Source: Parasteatoda lunata
Lineage: Eukaryota > Arthropoda > Arachnida > Araneae > Theridiidae
Reading direction: 5' to 3'
Assembly: GCA_949128135.1 (NCBI GenBank)
Contig: OX421981.1
Coordinates: 42,348,557-42,412,556, forward strand
Length of the DNA: 64,000 nt
Under the pieces are notes generated by a model that saw only the letters and a list, made by a program, of their open reading frames with translations, was not told where the DNA came from and made no database searches. Made by a program: the position numbers and the translations under genes. Of the stretch, positions 12,906 to 24,460 are shown one piece after another. Position 1 is the stretch's first letter. Every line of letters starts with the position of its first letter.

Positions 12906-13537
12906 AAATGAAGTTCATCGTTTGCATGGGTTTAGGTCATGTCTGTCGTCTTTATTTAAGAGTTATCTTCTTTATGTAAGGGTTTATTTATCGTCTGCTT
13001 GTTATTTTTAGTAGAGGTAGAATGGCAACACTTTTTGACTCTATTTATCTTAAATGGAGTAACAATATTTAACTCGTGATGTAATTACACTTCAAAATTT
13101 AGCGGTCGTGTTATCGAAAATGTTTGTTATTGAAAGCGATTATTTTCTTGACCGAATTTTTTAAGGTTATTTTTTTATTTATTTATTTTTTCGAAAAACA
13201 ATATCATAAACACAGCTGCAAGTGATTCAGAAAAACTTAAAATAAAATTTTTAAAAAAAATTGAAACTTTATTTCCAATAATAATTACAAATGCATATTT
13301 TTTTTCGTTCTTACGCATTAATCCCACGTATTGTTTCAAAGAAAAATAATAACTAGAAATTTTATAACCATTTTTTAAGAATTAAAGTACATTATTTAAA
13401 TTTTCAACAACACGACAATCCTGTCCATCATAATATAATAATAGGGGTAATATATAATAAACCCTTACATAAGGAAGATTACTCTTAAATAAAGACGTCA
13501 AACATAAACTAAACCTATGCCAACGATTAACTTTAAA
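12906..13537. mobile_element. ~630-bp element with ~100-bp inverted arms
   Basis: 12906-13005 (CATCGTTTGCATGGGTTTAG, GTCTTTATTTAAGAGTTATC, CTTTATGTAAGGGTTTATT) pairs with the reverse complement of 13440-13537. A fold-back or MITE; the family is not recognised. Confidence 0.75.
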
Positions 13538-13689
13538 ATGTAATAAAATATAATACAGGGGTAGACCAAAAATATGAAAACAATTCTATACTAACTCTAT
13601 TTAAACAATCTTTCTTTCAGCAGCTTATGTTTTCGAAGATTTTACTTGGCAAAACTGTTGGATTGATACAATGGAAATGATTTTATTTT

Positions 13690-13850
13690 CAGAGATGCCA
13701 ACTTGCTGAGCTTTGTAAGAAAATATTTTCTAGTGGTAACGAAGTTTAAATTATTTTTAGTTCAGTATTTTTTATTTCAAATCATTTATACACCACTACA
13801 AATCAAATATTCAAATTATCATACGAAATGTAACTTTGTTTCAATTATCT
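13690..13850. mobile_element. TGCCAACT-type MITE, left part
   Basis: CAGAGATGCCAACTTGCTGA, then TTTTCTAGTGGTAACGAAGT and ACCACTACAAATCAAATATT. The right end is not found. Confidence 0.6.
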
Positions 13851-13928
13851 CCTCGAAAGCAACCTCACTGCTTGCCCAATTCAATGTTCAACTAAAATAA
13901 TGCTAAAATTCCAAGTTGAATGGGATAG

Positions 13929-14272
13929 GTCAACGCCTCCTATAACTGAAAGCCTCCACACGGATTTTTGTAGGTAGTCCGATCAGACCACTATGAAGGT
14001 ATACCAACTATTGAAAAAACCGTTTAATATGAAATCTATTAAAAATTAGAAAGTGTTATCAAATATATATCAAAAATTTGTTTAATTTGTGACTAAAATT
14101 GGTTTGTTTTATTTACTTGTCAACCACTACAGATTCAATTCTCAAATATATATCATAAATTTCTCTCAAGTACTTTTGAAAATGGAATTTTTGTTCTTGC
14201 GCACAAGTGGTTCGCTTTTTAGCGCAGACTACTTATAAGGAACCGTGTGGAGGCTTTCTGATGTAGGAGGTG
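13929..14272. mobile_element. MITE with CGCCTCCTATAACTGAAAG ends
   Basis: Left CGCCTCCTATAACTGAAAGC, followed by CTCCACACGG. The right end, reversed, is CACCTCCTACATCAGAAAGC, also followed by CTCCACACGG. Flanking GGATAGGT on both sides (13922-13929 and 14273-14280) suggests an 8-bp hAT-type duplication. Confidence 0.8.
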
Positions 14273-14275
14273 ATG

Positions 14276-15389
14276 GATAGGTGCCTAGAAAGATCAGAAC
14301 TCTAAGACTAGGACTGCAGTTATCTCATAACTGTGGTGCAGCTAATTTTAAGAAATTATTTGAGGCAGTAATGCTAATAGAGGACTAAAAATTAGACCAA
14401 TTGCTCACTTCCACACAGGCGATACGATCATTTCCCCCCTCAAAAAAAAATTATTAAAACTTAATTAGTAATCCCATAAATCGGATCTAAAAGGCCATTT
14501 TCAGGGTCAAATGCTTAAATAACTCTCAATATTTAAAAGATTTCACAGGACCAATCAATTCTTTTTTACGTCACTATCAGCGCTTGGCGCTGACTCGAAT
14601 TATTTTATAGACGTGGCTTGAGCCGCTACAGTCACGCACTGTAACAAACTATATCAGCATCAACTTAGGCCATAAAAAGTAACTATTCTTTTCTTCATCT
14701 TATCTTACCTCATTATCATTATAATTCATGATTATTTAACTTCGCTTGTCCTAGGGATGTCACATCTATATTTACCAGACTAAGGACAAAACATTATAAG
14801 GGCATGAAAATCCCACCCCGATAATGAAAGATCATATACCAACTACAAGAACTTCCCAGATTCCCAATTAACATCAAAACGTATCTTTGAATGCCCAATT
14901 TTTATTGCAAATGTTTTAAAGCTCCGTATGCTGCCACTTCAAGAACCACTACAGGATATTCTTTATAGCTCCGAGGCACCAGAGCTGGTGGCTGTAGTTA
15001 ATCTCTCCTTTAATGGCACCTAGTGTACAAACTTCAGCTGCCTTAACATTATGATAGAAAGGTAAAAGGCCACTCGGGGTCTGAAGCCTTGTGCAGCCCT
15101 TAAGATTATGGCTATGACTATGCAGTTATCTCGTGGTTATATGTTTAAAGATTATGAACAGGGTTCCTTGAAAAATTTTAGTAGTGGTAGTAAATTAAGG
15201 TCAATACTAGAAGATATTTCTTATTTTAATATACCGCTTTCTCGTGAAGAAGGCGAATTTCCTTGTATATATACTTTCTTTGAAATTAAATTATCGACAT
15301 TTGTTTAATTTTCGTTACCACTTTTTAAAATTTACAAGGCCGGAGGAATCCTGGATGCGTAGTTATCCTTATTCTACAAGTTTTACAAT
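14276..15389. other. unassigned DNA, partly less AT-rich
   Basis: 14570-15090 has mixed composition and no recognised frame. 15289-15350 (ACATTTGTTTAATTTTCGTT, ACCACTTTTTAAAATTTA) also precedes the related MITE at 33196, so the two MITEs lie in a larger shared repeat. Confidence 0.45.
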
Positions 15390-15769
15390 TTAACCCTTTG
15401 CACTCGAAGTCTTTTAAACAGTCAAAAAAGTGGACGCAAGCGTTAATTCGTTACCAATTTATTAGAACTTTTGCAGAAAGCGGTACTGTTGGCATCCCTA
15501 CATTTTTACCCATACAAAATTTGGTTCGACCAAAATAAGGAGATGATGTTAACTATTTCCACTCGAGAGGTGACTGTCAGTCACCACGGTTATTACCTAC
15601 CACAAATTACCTACCACTCTAATTGTGAAATTTTTTACATCTTAATGTTCAGTTGCCACTTCATTCAGTGATCTGGTATTATAAGGTAAGCTTGTAAAAA
15701 ATCTTTCTAAATGTTTGGGGTTGCGTCAAGTTTTTTAACTGTTGAAAGGACTGCGAGTGCAAGGGTTAA
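15390..15769. mobile_element. TTAA MITE type A, 380 bp
   Basis: Ends TTAACCCTTTGCACTCGAAG and GACTGCGAGTGCAAGGGTTAA. TTAA on both sides marks a piggyBac-like insertion. Inside, CTCGAGAGGTGACTGTCAGT is shared with 33283-33512. The open frame inside is not conserved. Confidence 0.85.
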
Positions 15770-15799
15770 TAATTTTTTCTAGTTTTAATATCAATAATT

Positions 15800-15913
15800 C
15801 AATTGTTGAATAATTTAAAAAAAAAGAATAAGTAAACTCCTCCCCAAAACTAGCTATAACTGAAAAGGTTTCACTACCAGCCTTTCCTATTTTCCGTCTC
15901 GCTTTCACCCCTG
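15800..15913 (-). mobile_element. hAT-type MITE (family M1), half copy
   Basis: TAAACTCCTCCCCAAAACTA, CTGAAAAGGTTTCACTACCA and GTCTCGCTTTCACCCCTG match one half of the family. The other end is absent. Confidence 0.85.
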
Positions 15914-17626
15914 TCTAAAAGCTACAAATTGTTGAGACAATTTTGCCATTTGAAATCTTCCAAAACATTTGCTGCAAAGAAAAAGAAGTTTATTTACTTA
16001 AAGTAAGTAAAAAAGCGTTATATTTTTGTCCATCACTTCTACTTATGATTTCTGCTTTCGATTTGACTTGAGGATAAATGTCGTACACCTTTTTACCAAT
16101 ATGTATATTTTACAAATATGCACTTTTTATAAATATGTATATTTTTGCAGTGATGTAAACATCACTGCAAAATGTTCCGTTCGTGCTACGTCTGAGGTAA
16201 ATCTATTAAACCATTTGTGCCTAACGTCCTTTAAAAGAGATGATTTCGTTCTCCCAAAAATTAAAAGTAGTAGCATAAAAATGTCATAATTAGCATTCAT
16301 CAAAAATAAGAGATTTCTTAAATAATATATTATCTATAAAAATACTTATATTTCGATTTGCCCCCAATGAATACTGAATTTTTAAAACCAACGGGGTTAA
16401 AGACCGACGGAACCACCCATTCGGATTAATTGTTTATTTACTACTAGTTTTTTTCTCAAGTAACATTTTACATCAATGCATACATTCATAATTGTATGCA
16501 TAAAAATTTCATGCATTGATGGAGTGATAATTTATTTTATTAATATCTGTTTATTTGTTACTTTTTTATTATTATTTTTTTAAATATTACGTAGTAATAC
16601 AAAATTCAATTTTAAATAAAATACTTTTAACTCCAACCATAATTAAAAAGTAGAAATATATGATTTGAAATTAATATTTATTTAGAAATAGTATTAATAT
16701 TTTATTCGGTGAATATTTTAAAACAATATAAGCCTAATCGGAGTCGAGTATTGAAAATTATTCAGAGTTAGAGTCGAACAGGGTTTCGTAAAATATTTTT
16801 TTACGTCATTAAACGATGTTATTTAATTAAAGAATTTCAACTTACAAATGCAACAAACAGAACCTGATTTTTGTCCCTGATAATCACACGCAAGGTTTTC
16901 TTCAAATATTTCGAGGACAAAATGTTTCAAAAATATATATATCATTGACTCATCTGCGCAAAAAATGTGCTTATTTAATCAAAAAGCGTATTTAACAGTA
17001 AAATGTGGTATTTATAGCCTTGTAAAAGGCTAGTTTACTTTAGACTAAAATAAAAATACTGCTTTAACATTTTGATTTGCTCTATGAAACGGATTAAAAA
17101 ATATAAATTTTGCTGCAGGTAGGAATGAACGACCTTCTAAAATGAGCGTGGAGAAAAAATTCTGAAATTTATCATCTTCTGATATCACTGAAAAAACGTT
17201 TATTGGGCTTTTAAGCGTGCGAAACACGTGCATGGGACGATTTTAAAATTTGAGGAGAATACGAATTCGGGTTTTGAAAACAGCAATAAAAATATCTGGC
17301 TTGATCAGAACAAATTGCGAACAAGTCTGCGTGGTAAAAAACACGTAAACCATAAACTCTAACCCACGAATCCCCGATGACAAATTCCACGATGGTTTAA
17401 AAGGAGCTTTTATGACAATAATGTTAATCCTTTGTACTCAAAGGTGTCTCTTTGTCACCGTAAATTACCTTCAACTCTGAATATGAAATCTATTAATTAT
17501 GAACAATTATATATCTCTCGACTTGCATCTTGTTCTAGAATGAAATAGTTGATGTATTTTTTAACAGAATAAGTTGTGAACACAAGAAACATTTCATTTA
17601 ATTCACATTCAAACCTGCTACTACGT
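15914..17626. other. AT-rich spacer
   Basis: No gene supported. A nested hairpin lies at 16471-16521 (CATCAATGCAT with ATGCATTGATG, inner TGCATA/TATGCA). Otherwise nothing recognised. Confidence 0.45.
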
Positions 17627-18175
17627 TTTCATAAAGACTCTTTTTTCATTATAGCAAAATAAGAGTACGTCAGTTAAGCGCATGGGTGAAAGCCCTTATA
17701 TAGCAAGACGGAAAAGAGAAAAAACTGGTACGTAAGATATATCATTCCAGCATTTTTTTCGAAACAAATAAAATATCTGGAACTATCAAGATTTCTTTTA
17801 TAACTTTAGCATATATATTAGACTGCTTCTTTTCATAAAGACTCTTTTTTCATTATAGCAAAAAAAGAGTATGTCAGTTAAGCGCATGGGCGAAAGATCT
17901 CATATAGCAAGACGGAAAAGAGAAAAAACTGGTACGTAAGATATATCATTCCAGCATTTTTTTCGAAAAAAATAAAATATCTGTAACTATCAAGATTTCT
18001 TTTTTAATTTTAGCATATATATTAGACTGCTTCTTTTCAAAGATAAAGTAGTTATCGCTGAATAATTTAAAAAATTAATAAGTAAACTCCTCCCCAAAAC
18101 TAGATAAAACGGAAAAGCTTATACTACCAGCATTTCCTCTTTTCCGTCAAGTTTTTTCTTTGTGGTAGGGAACTA
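17627..18175 (-). mobile_element. hAT-type MITE (family M1) with internal 204-bp tandem duplication
   Basis: M1 sequence starts CATGGGTGAAAGCCC at 17681. A 204-bp segment (17627-17830) that includes 54 bp of flank, the 8-bp GTTAAGCG target site and the MITE terminus is repeated at 17831-18034. The M1 right part then runs on to about 18170, where it decays. Confidence 0.85.
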
Positions 18176-18309
18176 CTGCTGTTTCAGTAAAATTGAGTCA
18201 GTACTTAAACACACTTTTAAAGTCCTAGTGTTTTGATTTTATTGGGCACCCAGGCCCCTATCCCATTCATCTGGAATTTTAGCACTATTTTAACAGCTAT
18301 TGAAAGCAT

Positions 18310-18645
18310 TCTATTGAAAGCATTCGTACAAAATCAGAATCAGGATGTAAATAAATAAAAAAACGGTAGCTTAAATGTAAGCGTTGCTAATTTGACAGAC
18401 TTACTTTGCTTTTACTTTAATTATTGTTAGTTTAATCATATACATAATCAATGTTAGTTCAAAGTATAACTAAATAATTTTATTTTAAACTAAAGTAATG
18501 GTGAATTAAATGAATCAAACAATTATTACCCCGCCCGCAATTAAACTGCTGAAGAACTACTTTGGTTACCGGTTTTATCTTTTTACTCTGATTGATACGG
18601 TTTTATGCTGGCACGTATTTGTGACAGTCGGCGCGAAAGGGTTAA
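18310..18645 (-). mobile_element. TTAA MITE type B, inverted copy
   Basis: The right end GACAGTCGGCGCGAAAGGGTTAA is the complement of the type B left terminus. The interior matches 41261-41617. The left terminus is eroded near CAGAATCAGGATGTAAAT. Confidence 0.8.
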
Positions 18646-19023
18646 TCAAGCATTGAAGTAAGCAGGCAGAGGAGTTGCTTTTATGAATGTTTCAAGCACT
18701 TTTCTTGAATAATTAAAGTGGAATCAAAAACTAAAAGGAGTAGCTTGCTATAAACTATGTTTGTTTGAGTTGTGTAGAGCATTGAAGTTAACAGGATTTG
18801 GGGTTGTTTTTATGAATGTTTAAAGCACTTTTTTAATGAGCCAACAAGCCTACTACATAAATGTTTCAAAGATTTAAATTTAATGGTAATCAACATCATT
18901 TTAAATCACATTTATTCAAATAAAAATGAAGTGAGAATGCATAAATTTAGTATCACATTAAATATAGAAATTTTGCTTAAAGTACAGAAACGTTGCCAGA
19001 TATGAAATTGGTGTGAATATTAT
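18646..19023. repeat. two-copy ~129-bp duplication plus spacer
   Basis: AGCATTGAAGT followed by GTTGCTTTTATGAATGTTTC and AAGCACTTTT occurs at about 18649 and again, changed, at about 18778. The remainder is unassigned AT-rich DNA. Confidence 0.65.
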
Positions 19024-19392
19024 TTTGTAACCATCATTGAAACAACCGACAAAATTTTGAAATTACGACTACTAATGTTTAACTCCGTAGCCCAATCCAG
19101 AAGACAAGGGAACTCTTGGATCAAGTGTAGGGTGAAATTTCCCTTCGTAGAGAACTTTCAGAGGGAACTAACTCGCATTTGCTTTACATGGAGAAAAAAA
19201 AACCTTCCACGTTTAGCTCTACGGCAAGGGAACTCTAACTCATGATCCGTTTATCACTTAGGATATTTTTCGGCAGCACTGTTGTCAGAGCAAGCCGGGA
19301 GCAGAATTCGAATCGACCAGTCATCGCTGAGATTCGAACCAGGTTCACCTCATAAAAAGGCGGGTGCTCTATCCCCTGAGCAATCACGACTC
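19024..19392 (-). mobile_element. SINE-A, older full-length copy
   Basis: The minus strand reads head (GATTGCTCAGGGGATAGAGC, box B GGTTCGAATCTC), body (CATGTAAAGCAAATGCGAGT) and tail (ATGATGGTTACAAAATAATA). Target duplications are not evident. The plus-strand frames are shadows. Confidence 0.85.
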
Positions 19393-20078
19393 AAAAAGTA
19401 CTTGTATTGAGCCACCAGTTTATAACCAATTAGTTTCTAATTTTAGAAAAGTTTTGCTGAATGTGGAGCAGTTAGCATCCCTGAATTGTGCGGGAAATCA
19501 ATTCTTAAGAAAGCTTACAGTCAAGATAGTAGCTGAATGTACAACATCAGTTCCCAAGTAAAAGGATTAAAGATTTCAATTGGGTAAGAATCCAGAAGAA
19601 AATGGAAATTATTATAATCTTAATCGAAATAAAATAATCGTATGAAATATTAAAAATGCAGGAAAAGTGCAAGTTTTTGAAGGCAGGATTCTTAACCCCT
19701 TACACCACGAGTACTTTAAAATGCTGTTTGAACTAAAATAAGCACTAAATCATTCAAAAAACTCAATAGAATAGGTATTTTTATATAATCTGAAAGGAAA
19801 TGAGCTGGAAAAAAATATTTTACGTAATCGAAAATCATCCAAAAAAGAAAATTTAACCGTCTTGATTTATTTTAACTGAAGACGCCGTGCAGACTATAAG
19901 AAATTCTTCGGATTTTCATAATATTTCCAAGAATCATTATCTATTAACTTCAGGGGAATGAATATATATATATACATACAGAGAGAGAGAGAGGGAGAGA
20001 TGGATAGATGTTGGAGTTTTTTGTAGGTAGTGATGGAGTAAAAGCCTTGTAAATTTAATTTATTAAATCAAAGATAAA
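19393..20078. other. spacer with MITE fragment and microsatellite
   Basis: 19692-19760 (TTAACCCCTTACACCACGAG then ACTTTAAAATGCTG) is the left end of a type A' TTAA MITE. 19963-20000 is a short (TA)n(GA)n run. No gene. Confidence 0.5.
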
Positions 20079-20456
20079 ATGGCTGGGTGGAGTAGTTGGT
20101 TTGTCGTCGGCCTTCTGAGCCCAAGTCTGCGGGTTCGATCCCCGGCCCAGACACCGGATTCCAGAAAATCCTCAGCGGCCATGTCGTATGATTATGCGGC
20201 ATGTAAAAGATCCCTGGAGTGCCTTATTGGCTCTTGGCATATCCGGCAAAATTAAATTCCTAGTGCACTTTAGCATCCAAATAGAGTCTCGGTGCTGCCA
20301 TCTAGTGTGGCAGAAACTAGACATCCAAATTAACATGGCCAACGGTATCTCACCCATTGTGGTGGTCCTGAAGGAGTGGATACCACTTCTGGAGAATGCA
20401 CTAGGTCTGCTCATCGGGAAGACTGATTGTGCAGCTCATAGGAAATAAAAAAAATG
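20079..20456 (+). mobile_element. SINE-C, tRNA-derived SINE
   Basis: Head GGGTGGAGTAGTTGGTTTGT (box A region) and GGGTTCGATCCCC (box B). The body is less AT-rich than its surroundings (GCCATGTCGTATGATTATGC, AAGACTGATTGTGCAGCTCA). It has an A-rich tail. TTAAATCA flanks both sides (20063-20070 and 20457-20464), a likely partial target duplication. The two overlapping open frames here are shadows of the SINE. Confidence 0.85.
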
Positions 20457-21190
20457 TTAAATCATAAAATTTACTACCACTCTGAGTCTTCAAATAATAA
20501 TATTCCAATAAATCGAAACAAATTGACAGATACGGTTTTTTTTTATATTTTTTTTTTATTTATTCAGAATCATTTTTTGTGTGCGAACATTAATGAGTTA
20601 AAAGAATCCTCAAAAATAATGCTAGATGATTAAAATAATTTTTATCAGATAACGACCAGCATTTTTAATTTTAAAATCTCAATCTTGTTTTATCAGATCA
20701 GACTTAAAGCTTCTATTACTACTAAAAAAAAAGTTAAAGAAAAAGTTTCAAATGAAAAACGTAGTTCGCAACTAAAAAATAAAGGTTATTTGCATGGCCT
20801 ACTTTATGGATAATCATTTCAAGTATGAAAAGATGAGTAGTGCATAATAACCTTAATTGGAGACGGTTGTATGAAATAGTTGACAAGTTTTTACCCAGTC
20901 AAAGCTACAAGTGGAATAAAAAAAAAAAATGAAAGATCTTTTTATCATGTCAAGAGCTGATAATGAAGAAAGATAGCAACAGCTTCAAATTTGTTTATTT
21001 ATTTATTTATTTTGCTTCTACAGAAAAATTTGCATGTTCTACTTTTTAAAACTTAGCTAAGTTTCTTAATGTCAAATATTTTTATTTATTGCAAATCAAA
21101 ATTTTAATCAAGCCTGCCAACTTTCGACTCTTTGTGAGAAAATTTCTTCTATTCGTATCTTCTAGTTTATGTTTTACTCTCTTACAAATA
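20457..21190. other. AT-rich spacer
   Basis: No gene or clear repeat. A short diverged GCCTGCCAACTTTCGACTCT block at 21113 is like a MITE end. Confidence 0.4.
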
Positions 21191-21794
21191 AGGTGTTTTT
21201 GAAGTTGTTTTAAGGTAGACAGAATTAAAAATCATACCTGAGGTAGAAAACGAGGTATGCTTTGCATCAAAAATAACCTCATCAATAAACCTCAATTTCA
21301 ACCTGATTTACACCTTATAAAATCATCCTCATATATATTAGAGGGACGGGGAAGTAATGTCGTTCCGGTGCATTTGATATTTGTTATCATGATTTTATTT
21401 TTAATCAATAATGTATTCACCCTCGTTAGCAACAAGCTTTCAATGCCGGCTCGAAAAAAATGAATAGGCTTTTAAGGCTAACGAATATTTAATGCGCCAA
21501 AACGATGTTACTTTCCGGTCCCCCTAACAGCTTATTTATACTTTTAATTGTGATTGAATTAAATTATTCACCCCTTAAATATACTTATTCGCTTGGAGTG
21601 TAGAAAAAATAACCAGTACACCTAAAAAACAACTTTCCTACCTGTCTGCTCTAAAGTATATTTCCATCAACCTCAAATATCAATAAAGCAACTTCATAGG
21701 CCTTGATTCTTTACCTTGGGAGGTTGATTTTGAAGTCAAATTCAAATAAACCTCAAAACTAAGCTTAACACCTCAAATAAACCTCAAAGCACCT
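21191..21794. mobile_element. TA-flanked MITE carrying a nested mariner MITE
   Basis: The outer ends AGGTGTTTTTGAAGTTG and, reversed, AGGTGCTTTGAGGTTTATT are inverted repeats with TA outside. Several CCTCAAATAAACCTCAA motifs lie inside the right end. The mariner-type MITE at 21341-21524 interrupts it. Confidence 0.55.
21341..21524. mobile_element. mariner-type MITE, 184 bp
   Basis: Ends GAGGGACGGGGAAGTAATGT and TTACTTTCCGGTCCCC, TA on both sides. The interior (AATCAATAATGTATTCACCC, TCGTTAGCAACAA) matches 58644-58828. Confidence 0.8.
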
Positions 21795-22379
21795 TAATTT
21801 TTTTAATGGATGAGTGATTGTTTGTTTAGTAATATTTGATTTAAAATTCTTTTCCATTCCAGAATACGAGAATGATTTAAGACTAGTACCAATTTTGTCG
21901 TGGAACCCTAAATAGTTAGTGTTTTTTTTTTTTTTTTTGAAACCTGAGACTTAATGAATAAATTTTATTAGCAATTGTGAATATAATATTTAACGAAAGA
22001 CTATTAAATGTTTTGAAAATATGTAACATTGTAAAATTTTTAAATATTTTGAAAATATTTAGGGAACGAATGAAGAATGAAATTTCTTCCTCATATCTTT
22101 TCGTCAATATTAGTCTTAAAATTTGGTTTTATTTCAGACAGTTGAATTAGCAGACCTAGAAGGGTAACTAGTCAAGTTCTTATTTTAATTTTAGTTCATG
22201 CTTAAACTGAAAATGAATGAGGGGAAATAAGGTTTCCATAAAAAAAAAATACGAAAAAAGAAGAAAAAAATGTTGAAAATGGTTATAAGAAAAACATACT
22301 TCTTCACTGTTTAATTTGGTTATTTTTATTCATACGAATTACTAACATTTTTCAAAAATGCTTATATCCTTTTCATAAT
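21795..22379. other. AT-rich spacer
   Basis: T tract at 21921-21938. No gene; the minus-strand frame here is low complexity. Confidence 0.4.
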
Positions 22380-22659
22380 CAGGGGTGAAAGCGAGACGGA
22401 AAATAGGAAAGGCTGGTAGTGAAACCTTTTCAGTTATAGCTAGTTTTGGGGAGGAGTTTACTTATTCTTTTTTTTAAATTATTCAACAATATCTACTTAA
22501 TCTTCGGAAAGTAGCAGTTTTATATATATGCGAAAATTTTAAAAGAAATCTTGGTAGTTAATTTTTTTTTATTTGTTTCGAAAAAAATGCTGGAATGAAA
22601 TGTCTTACGTACCAGTTTTTTCTCTTTTCCGTCTTGCTATATAAGGGCTTTCACCCATG
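22380..22659 (+). mobile_element. hAT-type MITE (family M1), reference copy
   Basis: Starts CAGGGGTGAAAGCGAGACGG and ends GGGCTTTCACCCATG. The inverted repeats extend imperfectly for about 45 bp. Exact 8-bp duplication TTCATAAT at 22372-22379 and 22660-22667. Length 280 bp, no coding capacity. Confidence 0.95.
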
Positions 22660-22889
22660 TTCATAATTCATGCATGTTACTCTAATTTTAAAAAAAAAAC
22701 ATTGCTTTGAAATTTCTCTCTTCAAGCGTTTAAATTAAATGAATTCATAATAATAATGGAAATATTACATAAAAAATGAATTATTAATTGAAAAGAAATT
22801 TTATTACAGGTTTCGAAAATAATAACTGGTTAAAACATTCCCTAACTCTCGGAACACATGTGATCCTTTCACGGAACCCCTGAGTTCCA

Positions 22890-23065
22890 CGGAACACCAT
22901 TTGGGAACCACCGATCTAAATGTTTATATAAAGCGTTCTTTTGCTGTGACGCTTTTAAAATGTTGCCAAATTTAACCGAAATACTGAAAGCTTTTGTTTT
23001 TAATTGTCTGACCACTACCAAATACGCGCGATATTTCGCAAAAAGCGTAGTTGTTGGCAGCTCCA
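22890..23065. mobile_element. TGCCAACT-type MITE, right half
   Basis: TTTTAAAATGTTGCCAAATT, CTGACCACTACC and AAAAAGCGTAGTTGTTGGCA follow the right part of the family. The left part is missing. Confidence 0.65.
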
Positions 23066-23400
23066 ATTTTGATCAGTTATATTTTCCCATGAATTAGATA
23101 AATCATGTGTAACAACTTAGCGTATTTACAAATGAAACACAGAAATTCATTTTTTATTATCAAAGTTGAAATTATTTTTTATTTCAGCATTTTATTATTA
23201 ATTTGCGAACTATACTATCCCACCTTGAATTATTTTATAAAGCTTGTAATATCATGTATTATTAGTATATACATAGTAAATAATCAGGGTTCGTACTCAC
23301 CTAGAAGAAATTTAAAACTGGTATAAATTTTGTTGTAAAGAAACTGAAAAACTCTTAATTTTTGCTTCCACTTTCAAATTAAAATCTTATGACCTTCACC

Positions 23401-23679
23401 CATGGGTGAAAACCCTTATATAGCGAGTTCGAAAAGAGAAAAACCTGGTACGTAAGACATTTCATTCCAGCATTTTTTATGAAAAAAATAAAATATCTGT
23501 AACTATCAAGATTTCTTTTAAAATTTTAGCATATATATAAAATTGCTTCTTTTCGAAGATAAAGTAGATATTGCTGAATAATTTAAAAAAAGAATAAGTA
23601 AACTCCTCCCCAAAACTAACTATAACTGAAAAAGTTTCACTACCAGCCTTTCCTATTTTCCCTCTCGCTTTCACCCCTG
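23401..23679 (-). mobile_element. hAT-type MITE (family M1)
   Basis: Ends CATGGGTGAAAACCC and GCTTTCACCCCTG. Exact 8-bp duplication CCTTCACC at 23393-23400 and 23680-23687. The minus-strand frame inside it is a repeat artefact. Confidence 0.93.
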
Positions 23680-23981
23680 CCTTCACCTTCGGATCTACAT
23701 ACATAAGAGAAAATAAAATATTCTGGCAGAGGCAACTACAAACATAAAAATATTTAAAAAAAATATTAATATATGACTACCACTTTTAAATTTTTTCAGG
23801 TGCGTATGATTCCTGATAATAAACCCCGTAAAAAATTTAAATGTTTTTAAAAAATAATTAATCGTTTAATGTTTAATGTTAAAAATAATTAATGTAATTA
23901 ATGTTTTTTAAATCAACCTTTTGCGGAGTATTTAGTTTAATAAGTTGCAGGGTCTATTTCTAGGCATGAGTAATATTAAAA

Positions 23982-24023
<42 letters not shown>
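23982..24023. repeat. (TA)n microsatellite, ~42 bp
   Basis: Uninterrupted TA run. Confidence 0.95.
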
Positions 24024-24027
<4 letters not shown>

Positions 24028-24165
24028 CAAAGTAAAATGAATCAATTGCCTTGTCACAAAATTTAGGCAAATTTTTGGTTAAAAAGTACTTTCTGCCAAA
24101 ACTACGATGAGGAGGTTATTTTGAAATTTGGCACTATTTCACAAAACGGCGTAACTTGAGAAGGT

Positions 24166-24460
24166 GGCTGAACGTCTATAACTTTATATATATTCTGAAC
24201 GTCTATAACTTTATATATATTCTGAACGTCTATAACTTTTTATATATTTTAAACGTCCATATATTTTTATATATTCTGAACGCTTATAACTTGTTATATA
24301 TTCTGAACGTCAATAACTTTTTATATATTTCGAACGTCTCTACCTTTTCCTATATTCTGAGCGTCTTTAGCATTTTATATATTCTAAAAGTCTATAGCTT
24401 TTTATATATTCTGAACGTTTATAATTTTTATATATTCTGAATGCCGATACCTTTTTTTTA
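24166..24460. repeat. 30-bp minisatellite, ~10 copies
   Basis: Unit CTGAACGTCTATAACTTTTT plus ATATATT, with period 30 bp. One frame stays open across the array because 30 is a multiple of 3 and reads as a repeated NVYNFLYIL-like decapeptide. There is no start context or flanking coding signal, so it is treated as non-coding. Confidence 0.93.

Noticed and set aside
20172..20448. Overlapping 80- and 86-codon ORFs on both strands
   Set aside because: Both are shadows of the SINE-C body.
24156..24440. Membrane repeat protein
   Set aside because: The frame is a by-product of a 30-bp tandem unit lacking stops.
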